64,000 nucleotides of DNA from DASWJS01 sp036397035 (GCA_036397035.1 DASWJS010000034.1:32267-96266), one strand, 5' to 3'. Shown: positions 16,673-25,311, counted from the first letter of the stretch. Program-made: numbers and translations. The notes: generated by a model not told the origin, from the sequence alone.

Positions 16673-17796
16673 ACGTCGAAGCGATCAAGCCGGCGACCTT
16701 CCCCTGGTTCGACTACGCGCGCTACACGTTCTCGCTCGGCGTGCAGGCGGGCGAACGCGTCTGGCTGAGCGGCCATTCGGCAAGCGAGTACGACCCCGAG
16801 GAAGCGCACATCGTCGTGCGGGGCGGCATGGAGCAGCAGGCTCGCACCGCCTACGCCAAGATTGCGGCCATCCTCGAGGCGGCCGGCATGGACTTCTCGA
16901 ACGTCCACCGCATCGTCGAGTACGTCACCGCCGCCGGGGTCGAGCACTACGCCGAGGCGGAGGGCGTGCGGCGGCAGACCTTCGGCGCGCACGCGCCCGC
17001 GGTGTGCACGGTCGTGGTGAACCGGCTCCTTCGGCCGCAGGCGTTCATCGAGGTCGAGGTCACCGCCGGCCCGCCGGGCGAGGCAGCCGGCGAGACCTTC
17101 GCCGCCGGCGACGTCGTGTACCTGCCCTCGGTCACCGCCCCCGGCCGGGACCTGATCTCCCAGACGCGCGCGGTGTTCGAGCGTGCCGAGGACATGCTCG
17201 GCGCCGCGGGCCTGTCGATGAGCAACGTGGTCAAGACCGTCGACTACTCGACGCCGGCGACCCTCGGCGACTACAAGGGGACCGGCCGCGTCCGCAAGGA
17301 CCTGCTCGGTCCGGTCTACCCGGCGGCGGCGGGCATCCTGCTGTCGCGGCTCCAGACGCCCGAGACGCTCGTGTCGATCGACTTCATCGCCTCGCACGCC
17401 GAGCCGGTCGCGGTGAACCCCGGATGGGAGCGATACCAGAAGCTGACCTACTCGCCGGCCGTGCGAGCCGGGGACGCGCTCTTCATGTCCGGGCAGGCGG
17501 CGCTGGACCCTGTCACGGAGAAGGCGCTCTTCCCGGGCGACGTCGTGGCGCAGGCGGACTACACCTACGCGAACATCGTCGAGGTGCTGAAGGCGGCCGG
17601 CGGCGGGCCGGAGAATCTGGTGAAGACGATCGAGTACGTCACGCCCGGCGGGCTCGCCGAGTACCGCGGCGTCGCGACCGTGCGAGACGAGCGCCTCGTC
17701 GCGCCGTTCCCCGCTTCGACCGGCTGCGTGTGCGAGGCGCTGCTCCGGCCGGAGTTCCTGATCGAGATCGACCCGATGGCGATCCTCGGTTCCTGA
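16669..17796 (+). CDS. Protein with three RidA (YjgF/YER057c) domains
   Basis: 375-residue protein composed of three RidA-like units, roughly residues 1-132, 133-247 and 248-375. Each ends with the characteristic strand (RPQAFIEVEVTA, TPETLVSIDFIA, RPEFLIEIDPMA), and each has a V-x-K/R-T/I-V-E/D-Y helix-strand segment (NVHRIVEYVTAAG, NVVKTVDYSTPAT, NLVKTIEYVTPGG). RidA proteins hydrolyse reactive enamines/imines using an Arg in P-A-R-S; none of the three units has it (APAVCT, PAAAGI, PASTGC), so a non-deaminase or altered specificity is likely. GTG start overlaps the LLM oxidoreductase stop. The three units together resemble one RidA trimer in a single chain. Confidence 0.88.
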   Translation: MNVEAIKPATFPWFDYARYTFSLGVQAGERVWLSGHSASEYDPEEAHIVVRGGMEQQARTAYAKIAAILEAAGMDFSNVHRIVEYVTAAGVEHYAEAEGVRRQTFGAHAPAVCTVVVNRLLRPQAFIEVEVTAGPPGEAAGETFAAGDVVYLPSVTAPGRDLISQTRAVFERAEDMLGAAGLSMSNVVKTVDYSTPATLGDYKGTGRVRKDLLGPVYPAAAGILLSRLQTPETLVSIDFIASHAEPVAVNPGWERYQKLTYSPAVRAGDALFMSGQAALDPVTEKALFPGDVVAQADYTYANIVEVLKAAGGGPENLVKTIEYVTPGGLAEYRGVATVRDERLVAPFPASTGCVCEALLRPEFLIEIDPMAILGS

Positions 17797-17801
17797 CGCC
17801 T

Positions 17802-20800
17802 CTAGGGCGCCATCAGCGGGAACCGGTCGAGGCCGTTGGGGGGCACCGGATAGTCCACGTCGCCGATCCCGTCGCCGTCGGAATCGCCCCCGGCGTAGTC
17901 CGACCAGAAATTGCCGAGCGACGCCAAGTCCCACCTGTTGCCGGTCCCGGCGTCTCGGCCCTGGGTCGCATTGGACAGCACGCTGTTGAGGCTCAGGACG
18001 TTTCCCTGTGCGACGTCGGCATTGAGTCCGGTCCCGCATTCGAGAACCGTGTTCGCACGGATGGTGTTCGAGTCGGCGTCGCGGGCCAGCAGGATGCCCG
18101 AGGCCGTCGCGCCGGCGATTTCGTTCAGCACGACGAAGTTCCCGCCGGCGCCCTCCAACGCGATCCCCGTCTCGAGTGGATATCGGCGCGCACCGCCGTC
18201 GGTGCCGACGAGGTTTCCGATTACGGCGTTCTCGCCGGCGCCGCCGTGAAGCGTGATGCCCGCCGCCACGAGGTTGCCGGCCGCCGGACTTCGACCGCCG
18301 AGAACGACGTCGGTGGCCGAGTCGCGTACGTCGACGGCGCCCCCGAGCCCGCCCCAGGACAGGTCGCCCGCCACGCCGACGTCGTTGCCGAGGACGATGT
18401 TCTCACCGACGATGCCGATGCTCGTCCTGATCCGGTTTCCTGCGCTCGGTTCGGTTCCACCGACGCGGCCGAACGCCCCCTCGACCGTGACGTGGCACGC
18501 GCAGTCGAAGGGATCGGCTCCTCCGGCTTGAAACCCCACGAGGTTGCCTGTGATCGTCACGCCGTCGATGGCGGCTACGTTGATGTCCCCTGCGACGACG
18601 TTGTTCGCGATCCGAGCCCCGCGACCGCGATGGTCGACCCAGATGGCCTGGGGCGAGTCTCCCAGCTTGACCGTCCCCGTCGCATCGGTGCGGATGTAGT
18701 TGCCGCGCACGACCGCGTCAGGGCCGAAGATCTCCATCGTGCCGGCCATGACGTTGCGATGCGCCGGCTGCCAGCCGCCTACGACGACGTCGTCGGCGAC
18801 GGCGTCGATGCCCACGCCGAGATTCCTCGTCTCGGTGGGGTCCGCCCCGATCACGTTGCCCCGGATCCGGCTGCGGTCTCCCCGAACCCAGATGCCGCCC
18901 AAGCTGTCCGTGATCTCGTTGTCCTGGACCAGCCCGTCCACGCCGTCGACCGCGATGGCGGCCGTCTGAAAGCCGCGGATCTGAAGGTCGTGCACCCGCG
19001 CCCGGTCCTGCAGCGTGAACGCCGCGGTCTCCACGGTGTCGCCGCCGTCCACGATGACGCCGGCCCCGCCGCCGTCGAGCAGAACGTCATCGGGAACCGT
19101 GTAGCCACCCGTCACGGCGATCGTCGCCGGCGCCTCGGGCGGAAACACGAGCGGATCGAACGTCACGGAGGTCACGCCTGCGAGCGACAGGCACTCGCCG
19201 AGGCTTCCCGCACCGTCGGCGGCCGTGGTGTTCACGACGCATTCCACCCCGTCCTCGGCCGCCCTCGTGTTCGACCCTGCCGCCACACGGCTCGTCGTGG
19301 CTGCGACGGGGGCGGCCGGACTCCCGCTATCCGACCAGCGCACGACCGACAGTCCTCCGGTCTGCGTGCCGACGTAGGCGTATTCCCCTTCGACGACGAC
19401 GGCGCCCGCTTTCCCCGGCAATCCGATCCGGCCCGCGATCTCCGGTGCCGCAGGGTCGGCCACGTCGACGACAACCAGCCCAGCGCCCCCCGCCGCGACG
19501 AAGAGTCTCCCGCCCGCGTAGGCGAGCGGCGCCGACACGAAGCTGCCGGTCGAAGCCGGCAACTGCAGCGATCCAAGCTCGACGGGGTTGACGGGATCCG
19601 TGAGGTCGTACACGTGCAGCTCGTCGTCTCTCAGGTCGTAGAGGACCGAATCGACGACGAGCGGTCTCCCGACGGGCTCGGGCAACCGCTGGAGCAGGGC
19701 CATCGCTTGCGGATCGGAGACGTCGACGATGAACAGCTCGCCGCTGGACATCGACATATAGGCGAGATCCCCGTGCACCGAGACCCCGACCGATTGCTCT
19801 CCGCTGCCGTCGAACCCGGCCGTTTGAAGGAAGCCGAGCTCGCACGGCGACGAGGTGCTTCCGTCGACGACGTACAACCCCGCCTCACCCGGGTAGTAGA
19901 GCGTGGAGCCCTGGACGGCCGGACTCTGCGGGCCGCCGCCGATCGTCGCCGGGACTTCGCCCGCCTCGGGCGGATAGGTCCGCTGGCCGGTGTGCCCCGA
20001 GAGTTCCCACGGACCCGAGAGCTGAAGGTCGCCGGGGCTTGCCGGGATCGCGGCGCCGAAGATCTTCGTGCCGACCGCAAGCGGGAACAGGTTGTCACCG
20101 GCCCGAGCCATGGTGGTGACGTCGTCGGCCGGCAGGTAGGTGGCGACGTCGCGCGGCGCATACGGGTTGGCGATGCTCGCGACGCGAAGGCCGTGCGTCC
20201 TCGACGCCAGGTACGCGTAGCCGTCGGCGATCGCGAGCGTTTGCACCGGACCCAGGGGCGCGACGAGATCGATCCATCGAGGGTTCCACGGCTTGTCGAC
20301 GTCGAGCACCCGCACGCCGTGGCGGAGATCGGTGAGGTATGCGTACCTGCCTCGGATCACGACGTGTCGCGCGAAGCCCTGCGGCGTTCGCCGTATGCCG
20401 AGCGTGCGGGGCCGGTTGGGCTTCTCGACGTCCACGACGCGCAAACCCTCGAGGCCTTCCGCCACGTACGCCGTCGTCTTCCGCAAAGCGACGTCCGTCG
20501 CCCACCCCGCGGTGGGGACGCGCGCGACCTGGTCCGGTCTGCGTGGCGTGCTCACGTCCAGGATCCGGAGCCCGCGCCAGCCGTCCGCGAGGTAGGCAAC
20601 GCCGGAGCGAACCGCGATGCCGAAGGCGAAGCCGCCGGTGAAGTGCTTCTTGACGCCCCACGGCGAACGGGGATCGGCGATGTTCGCGACGAGGAGCCCC
20701 TCGTCCGCGGCGGCGATGAACGCGTGCGTCTTGGTGACGACGACGTCCCGGACGTGGTGCACGTCGTAGACGACCCCGCGTCTCCGCGGCCTGGACGGTC

Positions 20801-21335
20801 GCGACACGTCGACGATCCGCAGCCCGGCGAGCCCGTCCGCGACGTACGCGTGGTCCCTCGCAAAGGCGACTCCCGAAGCAAACCCCGGAAGCCGCAGCGA
20901 GGAGCGAAGCTCCGGCCGCCGCGGATTGTCGAGGTCGAACACGGAGATGCCGGCGCGACCGGTGGCCGCGACGAGCAGCCCCGACGCCGCCGTGAGCGCT
21001 TCGACGTCGGCCGGGAGCGTCGCCGTGAGCCGCAGGACGCGAGGCGCGCGCGGGTTCGCCACGTCGAGCACGGCGATGCGCCGGCCGACCGCCGCATAGA
21101 CGTAGCCCTGCGCCTTGGCGAGGGGTCCGGTCCGTCCGCCGAGGTGGCCGGTCGCCTCCAGCGACACCGGGCCGTCCACGGGTGGATCCGGTTCCGGCGG
21201 GACGAACGGCGCCGCCGGCTCGGCGCACACGGGCAGCGGATCGAGTGCTTGCGCGTGGGCGGGGGCGGGCCACGCCGCGAACATCAGCGCGAGGATGGCT
21301 GCTGCCGGGTTGGCCCTGCGCAGGCTGCGACTCAC
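17802..21335 (-). CDS. Large secreted protein: LVIVD-repeat beta-propeller plus NosD-like beta-helix
   Basis: 1177-residue exported protein. I chose the GTG at 21335 (AGGAGA nine bases upstream) because it gives a signal peptide with Arg-rich start, hydrophobic ILALMFAAW and an AHA-QA cleavage site. Residues about 45-400 hold eight LVIVD units of about 42 residues (for example AYVADGLAGLRIVDVSRPS-type segments), and four more lie at about 500-680. From about 690 a right-handed beta-helix region with PbH1/NosD repeats follows, ending with NFWSDYAGGDSDGDGIGDVD, as in NosD-type proteins. No sortase signal or C-terminal membrane segment is visible. Probably a cell-surface or extracellular binding protein; ligand unknown. 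Confidence 0.9.
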   Translation of the reverse strand: MSRSLRRANPAAAILALMFAAWPAPAHAQALDPLPVCAEPAAPFVPPEPDPPVDGPVSLEATGHLGGRTGPLAKAQGYVYAAVGRRIAVLDVANPRAPRVLRLTATLPADVEALTAASGLLVAATGRAGISVFDLDNPRRPELRSSLRLPGFASGVAFARDHAYVADGLAGLRIVDVSRPSRPRRRGVVYDVHHVRDVVVTKTHAFIAAADEGLLVANIADPRSPWGVKKHFTGGFAFGIAVRSGVAYLADGWRGLRILDVSTPRRPDQVARVPTAGWATDVALRKTTAYVAEGLEGLRVVDVEKPNRPRTLGIRRTPQGFARHVVIRGRYAYLTDLRHGVRVLDVDKPWNPRWIDLVAPLGPVQTLAIADGYAYLASRTHGLRVASIANPYAPRDVATYLPADDVTTMARAGDNLFPLAVGTKIFGAAIPASPGDLQLSGPWELSGHTGQRTYPPEAGEVPATIGGGPQSPAVQGSTLYYPGEAGLYVVDGSTSSPCELGFLQTAGFDGSGEQSVGVSVHGDLAYMSMSSGELFIVDVSDPQAMALLQRLPEPVGRPLVVDSVLYDLRDDELHVYDLTDPVNPVELGSLQLPASTGSFVSAPLAYAGGRLFVAAGGAGLVVVDVADPAAPEIAGRIGLPGKAGAVVVEGEYAYVGTQTGGLSVVRWSDSGSPAAPVAATTSRVAAGSNTRAAEDGVECVVNTTAADGAGSLGECLSLAGVTSVTFDPLVFPPEAPATIAVTGGYTVPDDVLLDGGGAGVIVDGGDTVETAAFTLQDRARVHDLQIRGFQTAAIAVDGVDGLVQDNEITDSLGGIWVRGDRSRIRGNVIGADPTETRNLGVGIDAVADDVVVGGWQPAHRNVMAGTMEIFGPDAVVRGNYIRTDATGTVKLGDSPQAIWVDHRGRGARIANNVVAGDINVAAIDGVTITGNLVGFQAGGADPFDCACHVTVEGAFGRVGGTEPSAGNRIRTSIGIVGENIVLGNDVGVAGDLSWGGLGGAVDVRDSATDVVLGGRSPAAGNLVAAGITLHGGAGENAVIGNLVGTDGGARRYPLETGIALEGAGGNFVVLNEIAGATASGILLARDADSNTIRANTVLECGTGLNADVAQGNVLSLNSVLSNATQGRDAGTGNRWDLASLGNFWSDYAGGDSDGDGIGDVDYPVPPNGLDRFPLMAP

Positions 21336-21432
21336 TCCGTGGCTTCTCCTCGGCCGCACTCTCGCGGCCCATGCCCGCTGCGTCAACCCTCCGCCGGAGT
21401 GGAAGCCCTCGGCGAGGTGCCGACGAGGGCGA

Positions 21433-21780
21433 TCAGTCCGAGCGGCGAAAGCCGACTTTGACGGGAGGATCGGTCGTAAGCCGGGTGTCGAGGAACTCCC
21501 ACCACTCGTCCTGGCTGACGCGCTCGGATTCCCAGTCCTCGTCGGACTTCAGGGTGCCCAACGCCGCGCGGTAGGCCCCAAAGGCGGCTTCGTCGTCGAA
21601 CGTGGCGATGTTTTCGATCACGTACACGTCCCCGACGACGGAGTAGAACCACTGGACCTCCTTGACCATCGGGAGATCCTTGTAGAACCACGTTTCCCGC
21701 TGCTCGAGCCAGGCCCAGAACTCTTTCATGTTCTGCCGAGCCCGCGGCGCCAGCTTCATGCGGTAGTGCAGATAGATCAC
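21433..21780 (-). CDS. Small ferredoxin-fold (NIPSNAP/ABM-like) protein
   Basis: 115-residue protein with the pattern of a dimeric alpha/beta barrel: strand MIYLHYRMKLAP, helix with NMKEFWAWLEQRETWFYKD, strands VQWFYSVVGDVYVIENIATF, helix DDEAAFGAYRAALG. Such proteins (NIPSNAP, antibiotic biosynthesis monooxygenase, EthD-like) bind haem, quinones or other aromatic ligands; the exact family is not certain. GTG start 4 bases after the cupin stop, with GGGGAG seven bases before it, so it belongs to the same operon as the cupin and heme-oxygenase genes. Confidence 0.75.
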   Translation of the reverse strand: MIYLHYRMKLAPRARQNMKEFWAWLEQRETWFYKDLPMVKEVQWFYSVVGDVYVIENIATFDDEAAFGAYRAALGTLKSDEDWESERVSQDEWWEFLDTRLTTDPPVKVGFRRSD

Positions 21781-21784
21781 CGTG

Positions 21785-22390
21785 CTACTCCCCGTGCGTC
21801 CGGACGAAGCAGCCTTCGGCAAGAGACGGTAGCGGCTCGCCTGCTTCGGCGTAGTGCCAGGCGTGGGTCCGGAGATCGAGCAACTCGACGTTGCGGGGCG
21901 CGGGCATGCCGGACACCGGAGCATCGGCGATGAACGACGACGTCGTTTCCCCCCTCCACAACACGCCCGCGCCCCCTTGGCCAAGCGGCGACGCCTCCGT
22001 TCGCGAAACGTCGATCGAGCCGCGCACGGGCTGCACGCTCGGGTCGCCGGCGTCGAAGCGCCAGCGGGCCGGGCCGCCCCAGCGCACGAAGCACAGCGCG
22101 TCCGCGCTCATGGCCTCCCGATAGAAGCCCTCCGGGAACAGCGCCCAGTCGCCTTCCCGGTAGGTCTCGCCGGATAGTGCGATCGAGCCGCGCAGCACGA
22201 GCAGCTCCTCGGATGTCTCGTAGGATCCCGCGCCGTCGCGCGTCCATCCGCGCGGGAACTCGACGAGCATCGTCCTGGCGCGCGAAGGCCGTTCCACGCG
22301 CAAGGTCGCCAGTCGCACGGGCGCGCTTCCGCCCGGGATATCGAACGGCTCCCACGAAAGGGAGCCGTTCGGCACCGCCGCCACGGTCAA
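21785..22390 (-). CDS. Cupin-fold protein (ChrR-like), 201 aa
   Basis: Single- or double-cupin protein of about 200 residues with PVRLATLRVERPSR, YETSEELLVLRGSIALSG and YREGDWALFPEGFYREAM, matching cupin motifs 1 and 2. The usual first-motif histidines are replaced (ETSEELL), so metal binding is not assured. The TTG start overlaps the upstream heme-oxygenase-like gene stop (TTGA) with AAGGA six bases upstream; a GTG two codons later is an alternative. A perfect 12-bp hairpin lies inside codons 7-16. It is similar to the anti-sigma ChrR-type cupins only in fold. Confidence 0.78.
   Translation of the reverse strand: MTVAAVPNGSLSWEPFDIPGGSAPVRLATLRVERPSRARTMLVEFPRGWTRDGAGSYETSEELLVLRGSIALSGETYREGDWALFPEGFYREAMSADALCFVRWGGPARWRFDAGDPSVQPVRGSIDVSRTEASPLGQGGAGVLWRGETTSSFIADAPVSGMPAPRNVELLDLRTHAWHYAEAGEPLPSLAEGCFVRTHGE
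22342..22371 (-). other. Perfect 12-bp hairpin inside the start of the cupin coding region
   Basis: CGAACGGCTCCC, loop ACGAAA, GGGAGCCGTTCG. It lies 20-49 bases into the cupin gene. The arms are perfect despite both being coding, suggesting selection for RNA structure, possibly attenuation or control of downstream translation in this operon. Confidence 0.5.
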
Positions 22391-23109
22391 CCGTGTTCCT
22401 TCGCCAGCTTGTCCATGAGCTGCTCGGCCTCCTCGGCGTCCGCCGCGGTGAACCCGAACTCCTCGCCCAGCTCGTCGGTCAGGTCGATCTGGAGCTGGAA
22501 GGCGCGGTTGCCTTCTTCGACGAACCGCGCAAGCTCTTCCGGGCTCAGCTCGATCGCGTTCATCGCCGCGTGGTAGCCGCCGAGGAACCCCTTGCGATCC
22601 TCGATCTGCGGGAAGTCGTAGAAGGCGACCGGGCAGTCCTCGCCGTAGGCCTTGTACAGGTACTTGCGGATCACGTCCTGGCCGAGCAGGTACCCGAGGT
22701 AGCGAAGCCAGTGGTGAACGGCGTAGCCCTTCGGGAAGGACTCGCCGACCTCGCGGATCCGGTCGGCGTACGCCTTGGTGGCCGGCGTGGGCGTGAGGCG
22801 CTGACGCCAGTCCGGCCCCAGGAAGGCGGTCATGTCTGCTTCGATGCCTGGGAGCCGGACCAGCGCGTCGGACCAGATCGGTCCGACGTCCGGGTCGTCC
22901 TTGAGGGCAACGCCGGTTTCCTCCAGCGCTTCGTATACGTAGGCGAGCCGTCCGAGGTAGGCGACGTACGCGTCCTTCGGCAGCGTGCCTTGGAACATCG
23001 CGACCATGAAGGGGCGACGCTCGGCCTCGCGGTGAATCGTCGCGGTGCCCTCCATGAGGGCCTTGTTGTTGGCCTCGCGCTCGGTCGCGAACGGACTGTT
23101 GCCGGCCAT
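22387..23109 (-). CDS. Heme-oxygenase-fold protein lacking the distal Asp/Gly motif
   Basis: 240-residue biliverdin-producing heme oxygenase homologue. The proximal His is kept in GTATIHREAERRPFM, the strongest family signature. The distal helix, normally R-Y-L-G-D-L-S-G-G-Q, reads RYLGYLLGQDVI: the catalytic Asp is Tyr, Ser is Leu and the second Gly is Gln. Haem binding is therefore plausible but normal oxygen activation is not. ATG start 5 bases after the stop of the canonical copy upstream; the C-terminus overlaps the cupin gene. It may be a haem carrier, a partner of the canonical copy, or an enzyme with altered regiochemistry. Confidence 0.85.
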   Translation of the reverse strand: MAGNSPFATEREANNKALMEGTATIHREAERRPFMVAMFQGTLPKDAYVAYLGRLAYVYEALEETGVALKDDPDVGPIWSDALVRLPGIEADMTAFLGPDWRQRLTPTPATKAYADRIREVGESFPKGYAVHHWLRYLGYLLGQDVIRKYLYKAYGEDCPVAFYDFPQIEDRKGFLGGYHAAMNAIELSPEELARFVEEGNRAFQLQIDLTDELGEEFGFTAADAEEAEQLMDKLAKEHG

Positions 23110-23114
23110 CGTGC

Positions 23115-23825
23115 TCAGGCGCTCGCCGGCTCGAGGTACTGCTGCTCGAGGATGCTCGCCATCTCGATGTTCATCTCGTAGGCGACCATGACCTCGGACA
23201 CCAGCGCGACCTTGCCGTCGGCGTCCAGCGGCAGCTCGTCGAGCGCCTGACGGTAGGCGTTCTTGAACCCGACCGAGTCCCCGACCGAGGAGAAGTCGTA
23301 GTAGGTGAGGCCGCCGTGGTCCTCGCCCCAGGACTTCTTCAGGGCGGCCACGATCATCAGCCCGCCGGAGAGGTCGGCCATGTAGCGCGTGTAGTGGTGG
23401 GCGACGAAGCCGGTCGTGTCGACGGTCATGATGCGCTCGACGTACTCGTCGGTCGTCGGGAAGCTCTCGATCTTGTCCCGCCAATCGTCGCCGTAGTAGA
23501 AGGCGAGGTCGGCCTCGATGAAGGGCACTCGGTTCAGCTCGTCGATGTGGAACTGACCGACGATCGGGTCGTCGGCGAGCGTGGCGATGCGCTCTTCAAG
23601 AGCCTTGTACACCGGGTAGACCTGCGCCATCAGCGCGCCGTGGCCCTCGACCGAAATGGTGCCCATCGCGAGCGCCATCTCGAAGGGGGAGTACTGGGCG
23701 CGCTCGTGGTCGGCCCACGTGTCGCGGCGCAGCAGGGCGGAGATCGGCTTGGAGTCGACGTCGGCGCGGAGCTTGGGCTCGATGCGCTCCATGTTCTTCG
23801 CGGCGCGTTCCAGGATCACAGACAT
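23115..23825 (-). CDS. Heme oxygenase (biliverdin-producing)
   Basis: 236-residue heme oxygenase. The proximal His lies in DTWADHERAQYSPFE and the distal helix is intact: HHYTRYMADLSGGLMIV, keeping the Asp needed for oxygen activation and the SGG kink. The second half (WGEDHGGLTYYDFSSVGD) matches the family's basic-patch region in position. I chose the ATG at 23825 because AGGAGG lies seven bases upstream; a longer frame starting 24 codons earlier has no homology. Expected reaction: haem to biliverdin, CO and iron for iron recovery or tetrapyrrole signalling. First gene of a run of four or five minus-strand genes. Confidence 0.92.
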   Translation of the reverse strand: MSVILERAAKNMERIEPKLRADVDSKPISALLRRDTWADHERAQYSPFEMALAMGTISVEGHGALMAQVYPVYKALEERIATLADDPIVGQFHIDELNRVPFIEADLAFYYGDDWRDKIESFPTTDEYVERIMTVDTTGFVAHHYTRYMADLSGGLMIVAALKKSWGEDHGGLTYYDFSSVGDSVGFKNAYRQALDELPLDADGKVALVSEVMVAYEMNIEMASILEQQYLEPASA

Positions 23826-24072
23826 GGGGTTCCTCCTCAGGAAGGTTTCACGACAAGTTGTCAACCACAGGATGCCAGTTTTACGACACGCCGTCAAGAT
23901 CCCGGGATCGGACGCTTCCCACCCGGGCGGGGAAAAGCCTCAAATCGGCGTGGGCGCCAGGAAACGGGCTGATGTCGCCGAACCTTGCTGCTACCGAAAC
24001 GAAGGGCCGAGCGGCACACGATGCCGCGAGCCGGTCCGTAGACCCCGCCCCGAGCGGGGAGGAGGGGAATGG

Positions 24073-24534
24073 ATGAAGCGGCTGTCGAAGGCGTTGATCG
24101 CGATCACCGCGCTCTCGGTGCTCGGCGGGCTGATCCCGGCACATGCCGGGACGGAGACGACTGGGACCCACCCCTACGTCGCGAGCGAGTACGTGGCGGC
24201 TGCGCCCGCAGGCTGCGGAAGCGCGTCCCCCACGGTGCCCGACTACGGTGCGGGGTGCTTCGATGCGGCGGTGTTCAACTTCTCGAAACCGAAGGTCAAC
24301 GTGTCCGTCGCGGACACGACGGCGAACAACCCGCTGGTCCACGTGGTTTTCCACAACGCGGCTGGCGACCGCTTGGGAGCCGTCGACTTCTGCGGTTCCA
24401 AGACGGGGATCGCGGTGATGGAAGGCGCGACCCGGATGTGGGTCTATGTGAGCGCCGCCGTCTTCGCGCTCCTTGAAGATCAGTGTGACACGCCGGCCAC
24501 GACCGGCACCATCACGGTCAACTTCCACAACTAG
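24073..24534 (+). CDS. Small secreted protein of unknown function
   Basis: 153-residue exported protein: MKRLSKALIAITALSVLGGL followed by IPAHA as signal peptidase site. The mature part has four Cys (AAPAGCGSASP, YGAGCFDAAVF, VDFCGSK, LLEDQCDTP) and beta-type segments such as KVNVSVADTT and HVVFHNAAG; the ending GTITVNFHN looks like a last strand. An immunoglobulin- or C2-like beta sandwich would fit but I do not recognise a family. GAGGAGGGG provides the ribosome binding site. It is divergent from the heme oxygenase operon across 247 bases with no other visible gene, and a hairpin follows 21 bases after the stop. Confidence 0.8.
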   Translation: MKRLSKALIAITALSVLGGLIPAHAGTETTGTHPYVASEYVAAAPAGCGSASPTVPDYGAGCFDAAVFNFSKPKVNVSVADTTANNPLVHVVFHNAAGDRLGAVDFCGSKTGIAVMEGATRMWVYVSAAVFALLEDQCDTPATTGTITVNFHN

Positions 24535-24555
24535 CGACCGGGCCGCAACAGGCGC

Positions 24556-24580
24556 GATGGGGCAGCTCGGCCGCCCCATC
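24556..24580 (+). terminator. Hairpin after the secreted protein gene
   Basis: GATGGGGC, nine-base loop, GCCCCATC: a perfect 8-bp stem 21 bases after the stop, followed by ATCCTGTAT. No strong T-run. Confidence 0.5.
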
Positions 24581-24729
24581 ATCCTGTATCGGGGCTCTCC
24601 GGTTTGGGCCGGCGGCCGAATGGACGTGGCCGATGGGGAAGCGGGTTATGGACGGTCGGCCATGGTGGGGAAGGGCCCGGCGGGTGAAGGATTAGGGCGT
24701 TCGCTCCGATTGAGGAGATAGAGACCCTG

Positions 24730-25311
24730 ATGATCGCCCGAATCGCAGTGCTGGCCACGGTTGGGATGCTGCTCACGGCGGGCTCGGCGTTTCACGCCGC
24801 CGGCGGGTCCGTCGGGCGTGACGCCCCGGCCGTGGCCGAGGCGTTTCCCGACTGGCCGCGCTCGCTCGCCGAGCGCCCACCCCGTCCTCGTGCGCCCGAA
24901 CCCGTGGTGCGTCGCGTGAACCCGCTGAAGAGCCATGCGCGGGGCAAGCTCATCGAGGTCTCGATCGACCGGCAGCGGCTCAAGGCCTGGCGCAACGGTC
25001 GCGTCATCCTTCGCTTGACCATCTCGACGGGCATGCCCGGGTGGGACACCCCGACCGGCGTCTACCGCGTCTACGCGAAGGCGGTGGCCGGCTTCTCGGA
25101 TCCGTGGCAGGTCGTGATGCCTTGGATGCTTGCCTTCAACGGTAACTACACGATCCACCAGGTCACGCATCCGCCCGGGTATCCGGACCAAGTCAACGGG
25201 CGGGAGTCGCTCGGCACGCCGGCGAGCCACGGATGCGTGCGCGTGGACGTGAACGACGCGGAACGCCTCTGGAGCTGGGCGTCGGTGGGCACGCCGGTCT
25301 GGATCCACTGA
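24730..25311 (+). CDS. L,D-transpeptidase (YkuD domain), secreted
   Basis: 193-residue cell-wall enzyme that forms 3-3 peptidoglycan cross-links or attaches proteins. The N-terminus MIARIAVLATVGMLLTAG is a signal peptide or membrane anchor. The YkuD domain starts near residue 74 (KLIEVSIDRQRLKAWRNG) and carries the catalytic set: H143 in YTIHQ, H167 and nucleophile C169 in GTPASHGCVR. The length is minimal, with a Pro/Arg-rich linker of about 35 residues and no peptidoglycan-binding domain. An AGGAGATAG ribosome binding site precedes the ATG. Convergent with the IclR gene. Confidence 0.93.
   Translation: MIARIAVLATVGMLLTAGSAFHAAGGSVGRDAPAVAEAFPDWPRSLAERPPRPRAPEPVVRRVNPLKSHARGKLIEVSIDRQRLKAWRNGRVILRLTISTGMPGWDTPTGVYRVYAKAVAGFSDPWQVVMPWMLAFNGNYTIHQVTHPPGYPDQVNGRESLGTPASHGCVRVDVNDAERLWSWASVGTPVWIH

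Noticed and set aside
16644..21461. A 1605-codon open frame on the plus strand
   Set aside because: It runs in sense but out of frame across the RidA gene (16669-17796) and antisense across the LVIVD/NosD gene; its translation is Arg/Ala/Asp/Gly-rich without domains, as expected for shadow frames in high-GC DNA.
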